Shown here piece after piece: positions 44,658-53,258 of a DNA stretch of 58,795 nt. The DNA is from Clostridia bacterium (GTDB lineage: Bacteria > Bacillota > Clostridia > Christensenellales > CAG-138). A model generated the notes under the pieces. That model was not told where the DNA came from and did no database searches. It saw nothing but the letters and a program-made list of their open reading frames with translations. Numbering within the stretch: position 1 is the stretch's first letter; every line of letters starts with the position of its first letter. Made by a program: the position numbers and the translations under genes. The stretch lies in NCBI GenBank assembly GCA_017395105.1, contig JAFPWD010000009.1, forward strand, positions 1 to 58,795. Reading direction: 5' to 3'.

Positions 44658-45116
44658 ATGAAAAACCGTACTCTTATTAAACTCGCTTGGATCCATGCGG
44701 CGATTTGCACCGTGCTCGGCATTGTGATCTTCTTGGCGCTTCTCATCGATTCGGCCGGGAAGGAAATCGTGAACGATCAGCGCCCGTTTCTGCTGCCGCT
44801 TGGTCTTATCGCCTTTGCCGCGATCAGTGTTATATGGCTCAGGCTGTATAAGCGCGATCGAGCCGTCAGAACGCGCTCGGTCGTCGGCTTCCTATCGATC
44901 CTGTCGGTCGTGCCGACTGCGTTTTTGATACTGCTCATATTGGCAGGACTGCTTCGCCATTGGCGCGGCGGACTTGAGATAGTGGGGGCGGAATCGCAGC
45001 TCGCAAAGCCGAGTGCTCCCGCGATCATCCTTGAAATGAAGGGCGATCCCGAGAACGGCGGGATCGTGGAGCAGGGCTTTCAAACTTCGATAACCGGGCA
45101 GGGAATGGAGGCTTGA
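44658..45116 (+). CDS. small membrane protein, unknown function
   Basis: A 152-residue protein with three predicted helices (about 9-31, 44-62, 75-98) and a short extracytoplasmic tail. AAAGGAGAAAG precedes the ATG. No family recognised. It is separated by only 6 nt from the next gene. Confidence 0.68.
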   Translation: MKNRTLIKLAWIHAAICTVLGIVIFLALLIDSAGKEIVNDQRPFLLPLGLIAFAAISVIWLRLYKRDRAVRTRSVVGFLSILSVVPTAFLILLILAGLLRHWRGGLEIVGAESQLAKPSAPAIILEMKGDPENGGIVEQGFQTSITGQGMEA

Positions 45117-45122
45117 GCGATC

Positions 45123-45614
45123 ATGGATAAAAAGAAAATAATAGTCCTGATTTTCGTTTTGCTGATCGTTTGTACTATCGTGGCAAGCTTCCTGCTTGCG
45201 ATAAGGATTTACAACGAGGAGGTGGCGGAGGCTGAGAAAATCGGAAGGGATTATCGGTTCGTGTGGTTTGGCGCATTTGCCATGATCTTGTTGGGAATGT
45301 TCGTAGTTGTTTACGAAATCGATCTGTTCTATACCGTTTACAGCGCCGCAATAAAGCCAAAGCCCGTTCTAAAAACGATACTCAGCATTCTTGCAAATCT
45401 ATGCTTGATGCTGTTCACAGCAGGATTGATCTGTCGTTTTCTGCACGGCGCTACTCCGCTCGAGTATGCATCTGTTATGGATCGCATTGTAGATAAGATA
45501 GAGAAGATAGCGGGGATTGCGTTTTATATGTACTTGCCGTTAAGACTTGGGGCTTTGATCGCCGCACTCGTATCGCGCAAAGCAGATGAAAAAAAGCAAA
45601 AGGCTGAAGCGTAA
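45123..45614 (+). CDS. small membrane protein, unknown function
   Basis: A 163-residue protein with about four helices and a lysine-rich C-terminus. It is the last member of the small-gene cluster, before a terminator. No family recognised. Confidence 0.68.
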   Translation: MDKKKIIVLIFVLLIVCTIVASFLLAIRIYNEEVAEAEKIGRDYRFVWFGAFAMILLGMFVVVYEIDLFYTVYSAAIKPKPVLKTILSILANLCLMLFTAGLICRFLHGATPLEYASVMDRIVDKIEKIAGIAFYMYLPLRLGALIAALVSRKADEKKQKAEA

Positions 45615-45658
45615 ACGAAAAACTGCGCTTTGAAAGTCAAGGCAAATCGAATATGGAT

Positions 45659-45690
45659 AAACGGCGCTCCCCATCTGCGAAGCGCCGTTT
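45659..45690. terminator. bidirectional terminator
   Basis: AAACGGCGCT (45659-45668) pairs perfectly with AGCGCCGTTT (45681-45690), between the small-gene cluster and convergent copA. Confidence 0.75.
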
Positions 45691-45706
45691 CAGTATTGTG
45701 CCGTTT

Positions 45707-48334
45707 CTATTCTATCGAGATAAACTCGTAATCCTCGCTTTCGATGGCGGCTTTTATCGCCGCTTCGTCCGCTTCGCCGCTCAAAACCACCACCGCAGCG
45801 CCCTTTTCGTGGCTTGCTTCGGCGGAAGCAACGAACGGGAGCGCCTCGAGCGCCGCCTTCACGCTTCTTTCACAATGCTCGCACATCATGCCCGCGATAT
45901 GCACCGTGAGAGTTTTCGCGCCGTTTTCGGGCTGTTCAACGGCAGCATCAGCGGCGGTTCCGTCACTTGCTTTCACGCCGCATTCCGCACCCTCGAGCGG
46001 GCAGGCGGGCATATCGAGTATCGTGTCGATAAAGGCATTATCAAGCTCCACGGGCGTGCGCATTTTATCGCGCTTGGCGCTGTGGACCTTGAAAAGATTG
46101 AGGCGCAGCGCATTCGTCACCACGCAGAAGCTCGAAAGGCTCATCGCCGCCGCGCCGAACATCGGGTTGAGCATCCACCCGAAGATGGGGATGAACACGC
46201 CCGCCGCAAGCGGTATTCCGATGATATTGTAGATGAACGCCCAGAAAAGGTTTTCGTGGATATTGCGAAGCGTTGCGCGGCTCAGGCGTATCGCTGCGGG
46301 AACGTCACTGAGCTTGCTTTTCATCAGCACCACGTCCGCAGCGTCTATCGCAACATCCGTACCCGCGCCTATCGCAAAGCCCATATCCGCCCTTGTGAGC
46401 GCGGGCGCATCATTGATGCCGTCGCCGACCATAACCACCTTGCCGCGCTCGGCAAGCCTTCTTATAACGCGCTCCTTGCCCTCGGGCAGCACGCCCGCGA
46501 TAACGTGATCCACGCCCGCTTGAGCGCCTATCGCGCGCGCGGTGCGCTCGTTGTCGCCCGTCAGCATCACAACGCGAATTCCCATGTTTTGAAGCTCCGC
46601 TATCGCCTGCGGGCTTTCGGGTTTTATAACGTCCGCAACGGCGATAATGCCGAGAAAGTCATCGTTTTTTGCAAAGAGCAGGGGAGTTTTGCCCTCTGCT
46701 GCAAGCGCCTGAGCCCGCTCGAGCATACCGCCGCCGACCTTTGCAACCGAGCCGATATAATTCATGCTGCCGCCGCGAATAAGACTTGCTCCGATCCTGC
46801 CCTCAAGCCCGTTTCCGGGGAGCGCCGCAAAATCGCTTACTTCCAAAGCGGAAACGGAGTTTTCCTCGGCGCGGGCAACTATCGCCCTTGCAAGCGGATG
46901 CTCGCTCCTGCTTTCAAGCGAGTAGGCGAGGGATATTAGCTCTCTTTCGCTTATTCCGCCAGCGGGAATAATATCGGTAACGCGGGGTTCGCCGCTCGTC
47001 ACGGTGCCGGTCTTATCGAGCGCAACGATCTGCGCCTTGCCCGCTTCCTCGAGCGAAACGGCGGTTTTGAAAAGGATTCCGTTCTTCGCGCCCATGCCGC
47101 TTCCGACCATGATCGCAACAGGCGTTGCAAGCCCGAGCGCGCAGGGGCAGCTTATCACGAGAACCGAGATGCCGCGCGCGAGCGCGTAGCTGAATTCCTT
47201 GCCGAGCGTAAGCCAAACAATAAACGTTATAACGGCGATAGCTATTACAACGGGGACGAATATGCCCGAAACCTTGTCAGCGATCTTCGCTATCGGCGCC
47301 TTGGTGGCCGCCGCATCGCTGACCATCCTTATTATCTGCGAAAGCGTGGTATCCTCGCCAACGCGCGTGGCTTCGCAGCGAAGAAAGCCCGATTCGTTTA
47401 TCGTTGCCGCCGAAACGATGGAGCCCGCCTGCTTATCCACGGGGATGCTCTCGCCCGTGAGCGAAGCTTCGTTCACCGCGCTTATGCCTTCGATAACAAC
47501 GCCGTCCACCGGTATGCTCTCGCCTGGGCGAACTACGAAGATATCGCCCTTTTTGACGGCTTCTATCGGCACGGTCTTTTCAATTCCGTTTTCAACTATG
47601 ACCGCGCTCTTCGGCGCAAGCTTCATCAGCCCCTTGAGCGCATCGGTCGTTTTACCCTTTGAGCGCGCCTCGAGCATCTTGCCCACGGTGATTAGCGTAA
47701 CTATCATCGCGGCGGACTCGAAGTAGAACTCCATCATGTAGTGCTCAACCAGCATCATGTCGCCGTCCGTCTGTGCGCGCGTCATCATAAACAGCGCGTA
47801 GAGGCTCCAAACGAATGAAGCGGTAGAGCCGAGCGCAACAAGCGTGTCCATATTCGGCGATCGGTTCCAAAGCGCCTTGAAGCCGCTTGTAAAGAATTTT
47901 TGGTTTATAACCATTATCAGCGCCGAAAGCACGAGCTGAATCAGCCCCATGGCAACGTGATTGCCATCGAACCATTTGGGAAGCGGCCACTTCCACATCA
48001 TGTGCCCCATCGAGAAATACATCAGGATAAGAAGCAGGATGACAGATGCGATCAGCCGCTTTTTAAGCTTGGGCGTTTCGCGGTCGATAAGCGCACTCTC
48101 CGCCTCGCTCATCGAAGCGAAAGTCGTTTTTTCGCCGCCCTTTAAGGTTGCGCCATAGCCCGCACCCTCAACTGCCGCGATTATCTCCTGAGGCGTGGCC
48201 GTTCCCTCAACGCCCATTGAATTTGTAAGCAGGCTGACCGCGCAGCTTGTAACGCCGGGAAGCTTCGAAACAGCCTTCTCGACCCTTGCGCTGCATGCGG
48301 CGCAGTTCATGCCCGTTATTGAATATTGCTGCAT
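45707..48334 (-). CDS. copA: copper-exporting P1B-type ATPase with HMA domains at both ends
   Basis: CopA exports Cu(I). The 875-residue protein has an N-terminal HMA domain (GMNCAACS, Cys11/Cys14), the TGE actuator motif, transmembrane CPC in ISCPCALGLATP (about 395), DKTGTVTSG phosphorylation site (about 437), SEHPLA, GDGINDAPAL, and the copper-specific YN and MSLSS residues of the last two helices. A second HMA domain is appended at the C-terminus (GMMCEHCERS, about 812-875) after a short linker. Most CopA proteins carry their metal-binding domains only at the N-terminus. The start at 48334 follows AGGAGAG; no CsoR or CopY operator was recognised upstream. Confidence 0.95.
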   Translation of the reverse strand: MQQYSITGMNCAACSARVEKAVSKLPGVTSCAVSLLTNSMGVEGTATPQEIIAAVEGAGYGATLKGGEKTTFASMSEAESALIDRETPKLKKRLIASVILLLILMYFSMGHMMWKWPLPKWFDGNHVAMGLIQLVLSALIMVINQKFFTSGFKALWNRSPNMDTLVALGSTASFVWSLYALFMMTRAQTDGDMMLVEHYMMEFYFESAAMIVTLITVGKMLEARSKGKTTDALKGLMKLAPKSAVIVENGIEKTVPIEAVKKGDIFVVRPGESIPVDGVVIEGISAVNEASLTGESIPVDKQAGSIVSAATINESGFLRCEATRVGEDTTLSQIIRMVSDAAATKAPIAKIADKVSGIFVPVVIAIAVITFIVWLTLGKEFSYALARGISVLVISCPCALGLATPVAIMVGSGMGAKNGILFKTAVSLEEAGKAQIVALDKTGTVTSGEPRVTDIIPAGGISERELISLAYSLESRSEHPLARAIVARAEENSVSALEVSDFAALPGNGLEGRIGASLIRGGSMNYIGSVAKVGGGMLERAQALAAEGKTPLLFAKNDDFLGIIAVADVIKPESPQAIAELQNMGIRVVMLTGDNERTARAIGAQAGVDHVIAGVLPEGKERVIRRLAERGKVVMVGDGINDAPALTRADMGFAIGAGTDVAIDAADVVLMKSKLSDVPAAIRLSRATLRNIHENLFWAFIYNIIGIPLAAGVFIPIFGWMLNPMFGAAAMSLSSFCVVTNALRLNLFKVHSAKRDKMRTPVELDNAFIDTILDMPACPLEGAECGVKASDGTAADAAVEQPENGAKTLTVHIAGMMCEHCERSVKAALEALPFVASAEASHEKGAAVVVLSGEADEAAIKAAIESEDYEFISIE

Positions 48335-48392
48335 AATTCTCTCCTGTGGCGGCATTGCCACAATTAGCATTAACTAACTTCGGTAAAAGTAT

Positions 48393-48440
48393 TAAAGGAG
48401 CACGCATCATAAGGCTGAAGCCTCAAGCCGCTGTACTCCT
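48393..48440 (-). terminator. probable murA terminator
   Basis: On the minus strand an imperfect stem (AAGGAGTAC with GTGCTCCTT) encloses a second hairpin and ends in a T-rich tract, between the murA stop and copA. Confidence 0.5.
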
Positions 48441-48467
48441 TATCTGCGAGTTAAGGTGAAGATTGGC

Positions 48468-49733
48468 TCATTCCACCCGCTCGATCATAGCTCCGAGCGC
48501 GGTAAGCTTATCGGTAAGGTTTTCGTAGCCCCTGTCAATAAAATGGATATTGCGAATTATGCTCGTGCCCTGTGCCATAAGCGCTGCCACGATCATCGCC
48601 GCGCCCGCGCGCAGGTCGGTCGCCTGTATCTCGGCACCGAAAAGTCTTTCAACGCCCGCAACGGCGGCGGTGCGCCCGTTCACGGTTATCTTTGCGCCCA
48701 TGCGGTTCAATTCACGAACGTGGTTGAACCTGTCCTCAAACAGATTCTCCTGAACGAAGCTGTTGCCGTATGCAACGGCGAGAAGAGCCGTCATCGGCTG
48801 CTGAAGGTCGGTGGGGAAACCCGGGTAGGGCAGGGTGCGGATATTGACGGCACGGGGGCGCTCGTCAGCCTTGACCTGAATGAAGAATTCCTTGCCGGTG
48901 TCGCCCTCGATGACCTCAACGCCGCATTCCATAAGCTTTGCGGAGATCGCCTCAAGATGAGTGGGGATAAGGTTTTTGATTATAACGTTGCCCTTGGTCG
49001 CGGCGGCGGCGATCATATAGGTGCCGGCCTCGATCTGATCGGGGATGACGGGATGGGTGCAGCCGTGCAGCTCCTCGCGGCCGACGATGCGAATAACGTC
49101 CGTTCCGGCACCGCGAATGCTCGCACCCATTGCGATAAGGAAGTTTGCAACGTCAACTACGTGCGGTTCACGCGCGGCATTGTTTATGGTGGTTTTCCCC
49201 TTGGCTCGGCAGGCCGCAAGCATTATGTTTATCGTTGCGCCAACGCTCGCCATGTCAAGGTAGATATCCGCACCGCGAAGCTCCTTCGCCTCGGCGGTGA
49301 TGATGCCGCCGCGGTCTATAACGTTTGCACCAAGAGCGCGCATGCCGCGCAGATGGTAGTCTATCGGCCTCTGACCGATGGAGCAGCCGCCGGGCTCGGC
49401 GATCTCGGCATAGCCGTAGCGCCCGAGGAGCGAGCCGAGCATATAGTAGGATGCACGAAGCTTTGTCGCCATCTCGGTGGAAACGCGATACTCCTTGATG
49501 GGTCTTGGGTCGATCACGGCAACGCCCTTCTGGGGCTTGGTCACGACCGCGCCCATCGCGGTAAGGATCTCAATGAGGCTGTTTACGTCCTCGATATCGG
49601 GCAGATTTTCGATCCTGCACGGTTCACCCGCAAGAACGGTGGCACAGAGAATGGGAAGAGCGGCGTTTTTTGAGCCGCTGACGGAAACCTCACCCTTGAG
49701 GGGGATATTGCCTGTTACTTTATAATATGACAT
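48468..49733 (-). CDS. murA: UDP-N-acetylglucosamine 1-carboxyvinyltransferase
   Basis: MurA transfers enolpyruvate from PEP to UDP-GlcNAc, the first committed step of peptidoglycan synthesis and the fosfomycin target. It has 421 residues: GSKNAALPILCAT at the start, PGGCSIGQRPID with the active-site Cys (about 117) retained, and FPTDLQQPMTALL. It has a GGAGA site. It lies immediately downstream of the LytM-like gene; the murA/spoIIQ neighbourhood is common in Clostridia. Confidence 0.96.
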   Translation of the reverse strand: MSYYKVTGNIPLKGEVSVSGSKNAALPILCATVLAGEPCRIENLPDIEDVNSLIEILTAMGAVVTKPQKGVAVIDPRPIKEYRVSTEMATKLRASYYMLGSLLGRYGYAEIAEPGGCSIGQRPIDYHLRGMRALGANVIDRGGIITAEAKELRGADIYLDMASVGATINIMLAACRAKGKTTINNAAREPHVVDVANFLIAMGASIRGAGTDVIRIVGREELHGCTHPVIPDQIEAGTYMIAAAATKGNVIIKNLIPTHLEAISAKLMECGVEVIEGDTGKEFFIQVKADERPRAVNIRTLPYPGFPTDLQQPMTALLAVAYGNSFVQENLFEDRFNHVRELNRMGAKITVNGRTAAVAGVERLFGAEIQATDLRAGAAMIVAALMAQGTSIIRNIHFIDRGYENLTDKLTALGAMIERVE

Positions 49734-49773
49734 AAATTTTCTCCGAGAATTGATGTTGACCGCTTTATTGCTA

Positions 49774-50955
49774 TCAATCGAGTGCTGCGGCGGAAGAGGT
49801 CAGATAGTAAAGCGGATTGTACGGTCTGCCGCCGATCATAACCTCAAAATGAAGACCGCCCTCGGCGATTCTGCCAATAATGTCGCCGGCCGCAATGGCA
49901 TCGCCAAGCGAAACGTCCGCAGATTGAAGATTGGCATAGCGCGTAACGACTCCGGCTCCATGAGAGATCTCAATGGTCAAGCCGAGGCTTCCTCGCAGGA
50001 TAACGGCAGAAACGGTGCCGCCGCAGGACGAATAGCAAAGCTCGCCGGAGGCGCAGTTGAACCTGATTCCGCGGTTGAACTCGCCGTCATGGAAGCCGTA
50101 GAACTCCGAAGCATCCGCACCAACGGGGAGCGCGAAGCTGAGGTCGGTGGGAGGGCAGTCAGCAAAGCCGAAATCACGCGAGGTATCGCCCGAAGGGATC
50201 GGACGGGTGCCGATAAGCACGCGATCGTTCACGGGCTCGGTGAGAACGCTTTCTTCGAGCAGCGTGAGGGAGCTGAGAACACCGTTTAAATAAGTGTATT
50301 CATGAAGCTGCATCTTCTTTCCGTCGTGTCCGTAGGAGGCAACGAAACGGGTGCCCACATAGTATGCATCGCTCTGCTCGATGTCGTATTCGCAGGGCAG
50401 AGTTTCAAAATCGCTTCTTATGAAAACGGTTCTTACACGAAGCGGGGAATCCTCGCCTATGAGTGATGCTAAGGCTTCATCGAAGCTGATGATAGAATCG
50501 GTATCTGCCGCATTACGGTATTCGAGCCTGTTCTCGATCTTGGAAACGAGGCCTGTACCGGGGCAGAGCAGCTCGAAATGGGAAACGGCGGTTTTGATCA
50601 GCTCTTCCGCAGCCTGCCTGCTCGCAAGCGAAGCGAATACGGAACCGTCGATCACAATGTGGGTTCTGGCGTACGCATCAGGCGTAGGCTCGGGCGAGCC
50701 GCTCGTTTCGGGCTCGGCGGAAGTCGAAGAGGCCGTGGGCGCCGGTGCGAGCGAGACCTCGGGTGTTTGCTGAGCAGGAACAGGGGTGGACAGCGAAGCT
50801 TCACTGCCTGCGCCGCGCCCAGATAATGAAAAGTGGGGAAAAAATATCACAACTGCCGCAGCCAAAGCCGCAACAGCAAGAAATGCGATGACGGAATGAA
50901 TGCCGACTCGCTGCCTTCTATCAACCGATGCTGATTTACGCGTGTTTTTACTCAT
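49774..50955 (-). CDS. SpoIIQ-like membrane protein with G5 and catalytically dead LytM domain
   Basis: A 393-residue protein: cytoplasmic basic N-terminus, one membrane helix (about 18-37), Pro/Thr/Ser-rich linker (about 45-95), an unassigned domain, a G5-like segment (ESVLTEPVNDRVLIGTRP), and a C-terminal LytM/M23 domain. The M23 zinc residues are lost: the usual HxGxD region reads NRGIRF, YxHL reads RYANL, and HLHFE reads GLHFE, so one of the four expected residues remains. In Bacillus SpoIIQ, a likewise degenerate LytM domain binds SpoIIIAH across the septum. The start is unclear: the ATG at 50955 has AGGAG only 1 nt away; ATG 50973 extends the frame but lacks a site. A TATAAT overlaps this area. 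Confidence 0.7.
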   Translation of the reverse strand: MSKNTRKSASVDRRQRVGIHSVIAFLAVAALAAAVVIFFPHFSLSGRGAGSEASLSTPVPAQQTPEVSLAPAPTASSTSAEPETSGSPEPTPDAYARTHIVIDGSVFASLASRQAAEELIKTAVSHFELLCPGTGLVSKIENRLEYRNAADTDSIISFDEALASLIGEDSPLRVRTVFIRSDFETLPCEYDIEQSDAYYVGTRFVASYGHDGKKMQLHEYTYLNGVLSSLTLLEESVLTEPVNDRVLIGTRPIPSGDTSRDFGFADCPPTDLSFALPVGADASEFYGFHDGEFNRGIRFNCASGELCYSSCGGTVSAVILRGSLGLTIEISHGAGVVTRYANLQSADVSLGDAIAAGDIIGRIAEGGLHFEVMIGGRPYNPLYYLTSSAAALD

Positions 50956-51090
50956 GCTCCTATTATAAACCATTTGGAGCGATTCGGCAACAAATCAAGC
51001 ATCCATTTTGGCGAATAAAATAATATAATGCTTAATTAGAGCCTTTGAAAGCCGAAAGAAATATACAAATCATTATTTGACCGAAACCCC

Positions 51091-51119
51091 TTTACATTTT
51101 CGCGTTTTATTGTTAAAAT
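51091..51119 (+). promoter_or_regulatory. engB promoter
   Basis: TTTACA (51091-51096), 17 nt, TAAAAT (51114-51119), about 55 nt before engB. Confidence 0.55.
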
Positions 51120-51175
51120 CCTAAAAATGCGGTTAGCGGCGCATTCAGGCCGCAAACGCCCGAAACGGAGAGAGT

Positions 51176-51832
51176 ATGGATTTCAGAATCAAAAAAGCCG
51201 AATTTGTTACAAGCGCAGGCAAGGGCTCGAATTATCCCGAGAGCATGCTTTCGGAGGTTGCCATAGTGGGCAAATCAAACGTCGGCAAGTCCTCGCTCAT
51301 TAATTCGCTGTGCAATATGAATAAGCTTGCCAAAACCTCGCAAAAGCCCGGAAAAACGAGGCTGATAAATTTTTTCCGTATAAACGGAGAGTTTATGCTC
51401 GTTGATCTTCCCGGCTACGGCTTTGCCAAGGCTTCAAAGCAGGAGCAGGCGCAGTGGGGCGAATTGATGGAAAGCTATCTTTCATCGGGCAGGGTGAAGC
51501 ATATTTTCATGCTCATCGATATTCGCCACGAGCCGACTGCCGACGATAGGCAGATGTTCAAATACATTCTCTATTATGCCATTCCTTATACGCTCATTGC
51601 AACCAAGGCGGATAAGCTTGCAAAAAGCCGCAGAAAGCAGGCGGCGAATGCATGTGCGAAGCTCCTCGGCGCTCCGCCGTACGCTATAGCATATTCCTGC
51701 GAAAGCGGCGATGGAAAGCAAGAGCTGCTCGATAGGCTGCAGGCTGTTGTATACGGAAATGAGTCGATAGCTGATGACGAGGCCGAGCCGACCGACTGCG
51801 CTTCGGAGCCGAAAACGGATAACAACAAATAA
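51176..51832 (+). CDS. engB: ribosome biogenesis GTPase EngB/YsxC
   Basis: EngB is an essential TRAFAC GTPase for assembly of the large ribosomal subunit. It has 218 residues with G1 GKSNVGKSSLIN, G2 PGKTRLINFF, G3 DLPGYGFAK, G4 TKADKL and G5 YSCESGDG. Length is near the family's usual size with an acidic C-terminal extension. ATG with CGGAGAG upstream. Confidence 0.95.
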   Translation: MDFRIKKAEFVTSAGKGSNYPESMLSEVAIVGKSNVGKSSLINSLCNMNKLAKTSQKPGKTRLINFFRINGEFMLVDLPGYGFAKASKQEQAQWGELMESYLSSGRVKHIFMLIDIRHEPTADDRQMFKYILYYAIPYTLIATKADKLAKSRRKQAANACAKLLGAPPYAIAYSCESGDGKQELLDRLQAVVYGNESIADDEAEPTDCASEPKTDNNK

Positions 51833-51868
51833 AATATTATTATTTTGTAAAAAACTTCAAAAAAACTA

Positions 51869-51897
51869 TTGACATATCGCCCTTCTCTCAGCATAAT
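51869..51897 (+). promoter_or_regulatory. promoter of the acidic zinc-ribbon gene
   Basis: TTGACA (51869-51874), 17 nt, CATAAT (51892-51897), about 85 nt upstream of ATG 51981. Confidence 0.6.
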
Positions 51898-51980
51898 AAG
51901 TAACTGTCGGGCGAATATGCTCAAGGCCGCAAATTGCTGCGGCAAAATTGAAATCAGAATGCGAGTACGAGGAAAAAAGA

Positions 51981-52376
51981 ATGGGATACAGGAAATGCCC
52001 TAAGTGTGAACTGAATTATATCAAAGACGATCAAAAGCTTTGCGACGTTTGCTCAAGAAAGTATAAGCCGAGCGAAGAAGAATCTCAGGAGATCGAGATG
52101 TGCTCCGAGTGCGGAGAGAATCCCGCGCTCAAGGGCAAGGAGCTATGCGCTGCCTGTTATAAGGAGACGCTTCGTCAGGAGCAGTTCGGCAAAGCGCATA
52201 AGCCTCCCGTCGTTACCGCGATCGGTGCTGAAGATACCGATCTCGACGGCGTTGAGGTGCCTATCGACGTGGGCGAGATCCCCGAGGACGAGCTCACCGT
52301 TGAGGAGCGCGCTTTCGACGGCGATGCGGATATGCTCGACGGCGAGGACGATATCGACAGCTACGACGAAGAATGA
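51981..52376 (+). CDS. acidic zinc-ribbon protein, unknown function
   Basis: A 131-residue protein with paired zinc-finger motifs: CPKC..LCDVC (about 6-29) and CSEC..LCAAC (about 47-66), followed by a strongly acidic tail (Asp/Glu-rich to the end). The start MGYRKCPKCELNYIKDD at 51981 matches, in my recollection, a small protein conserved in Clostridia; the frame is open from 51948 but has no site there. Function unknown; zinc binding and interaction with basic partners or nucleic acid machinery is plausible. Confidence 0.8.
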   Translation: MGYRKCPKCELNYIKDDQKLCDVCSRKYKPSEEESQEIEMCSECGENPALKGKELCAACYKETLRQEQFGKAHKPPVVTAIGAEDTDLDGVEVPIDVGEIPEDELTVEERAFDGDADMLDGEDDIDSYDEE

Positions 52377-52382
52377 TCCATT

Positions 52383-52405
52383 GCCCGCTTTTATGCGGGC
52401 TTTTT
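52383..52405 (+). terminator. terminator after the zinc-ribbon gene
   Basis: GCCCGC (52383-52388) pairs with GCGGGC (52395-52400), followed by five T. The next gene's ribosome-binding site comes immediately after. Confidence 0.7.
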
Positions 52406-52415
52406 CGGAGATATA

Positions 52416-53144
52416 ATGATGAAGCTTTATGCGATCGGCGATCTGCATCTGAGCGGTGGTCAGGATAAACCCATGGATGTTTTCGGAGAGCGCTGGGCAA
52501 ATCATGCCGAGCGCATTTTCTCATCGTGGCGCGAGTCCGTTTCGGAAGAGGACTGCGTACTGCTTCCCGGCGATTTCTGCTGGGCGATGCAGCTCAACGA
52601 TGCTCTTGGGTCGATCGCGCAGATCGATGCACTCCCCGGCAAGAAGGTGCTCAGTCGTGGCAATCACGACTATTGGTGGGCATCCCTAACAAAGATGCGC
52701 GAAAGCTTTCCGCAAAGCGTAAGGCTGATCCAAAACGATGCGCTCGATATCGGCGGATGCATCGTTTGCGGCACAAGGGGCTGGAATCTTCCAGGCTCCG
52801 CCGATTATACGCAGAAGGATGCAAAGATCTATCTTCGCGAGCTGATGCGCCTTGAGATGAGCATAAATGCAGCCATGCGCCTTCGAGAGCATGAGGGGGC
52901 GGGGAATAAGCCCATAATTGTGATGCTGCACTTTCCTCCGATTTTAAATAACGGCGAGGATACGGGCTTTACGGAGCTTCTGGAGCGATTTCCAATTGAA
53001 AAGGTCGTGTACGGCCATCTCCATGCTCAAAGCTGCAAGCTCGGGTTTGAGGGCGAAAGAAACGGCATAAGCTATTATCTTTGTTCTGCGGATCATATCG
53101 ATTTTGCGCCTCGGTTCATCGCCGAATATGATTCGCAGAGCTGA
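52416..53144 (+). CDS. metallophosphoesterase (calcineurin-like)
   Basis: A 242-residue calcineurin-like phosphoesterase. Metal-binding motifs are complete: GDLHL (DxH), LLPGDFCWA (GD), RGNHDYWW (GNHD), MLHFPP (H), and YGHLHAQ (GHxH). It is soluble without signal peptide, so it is intracellular. Substrate is unknown. The start is at 52416 or the ATG directly after; GGAG is correctly spaced. Confidence 0.9.
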   Translation: MMKLYAIGDLHLSGGQDKPMDVFGERWANHAERIFSSWRESVSEEDCVLLPGDFCWAMQLNDALGSIAQIDALPGKKVLSRGNHDYWWASLTKMRESFPQSVRLIQNDALDIGGCIVCGTRGWNLPGSADYTQKDAKIYLRELMRLEMSINAAMRLREHEGAGNKPIIVMLHFPPILNNGEDTGFTELLERFPIEKVVYGHLHAQSCKLGFEGERNGISYYLCSADHIDFAPRFIAEYDSQS

Positions 53145-53197
53145 ATACCGATTCAATACATGAAGAACCGCAGCGCCCGCTTCGGTTCTTCTGCATA

Positions 53198-53229
53198 AAT
53201 TGCCCCACAGGTTTTCCTGCGGGGCAATT
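53198..53229. terminator. bidirectional terminator
   Basis: AATTGCCCC with GGGGCAATT (inner CAGG/CCTG) lies between converging genes. A second hairpin (GAAGAACCG 53162-53170 with CGGTTCTTC 53183-53191) stands just before it. Confidence 0.7.
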
Positions 53230-53258
53230 TTCTATAGGCTTGATTTGTGCATCGAGCT

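Noticed and set aside
45653..46939. A 428-codon plus-strand frame
   Set aside because: It is the antisense shadow of copA; the product is His/Arg-rich with no recognisable domain.
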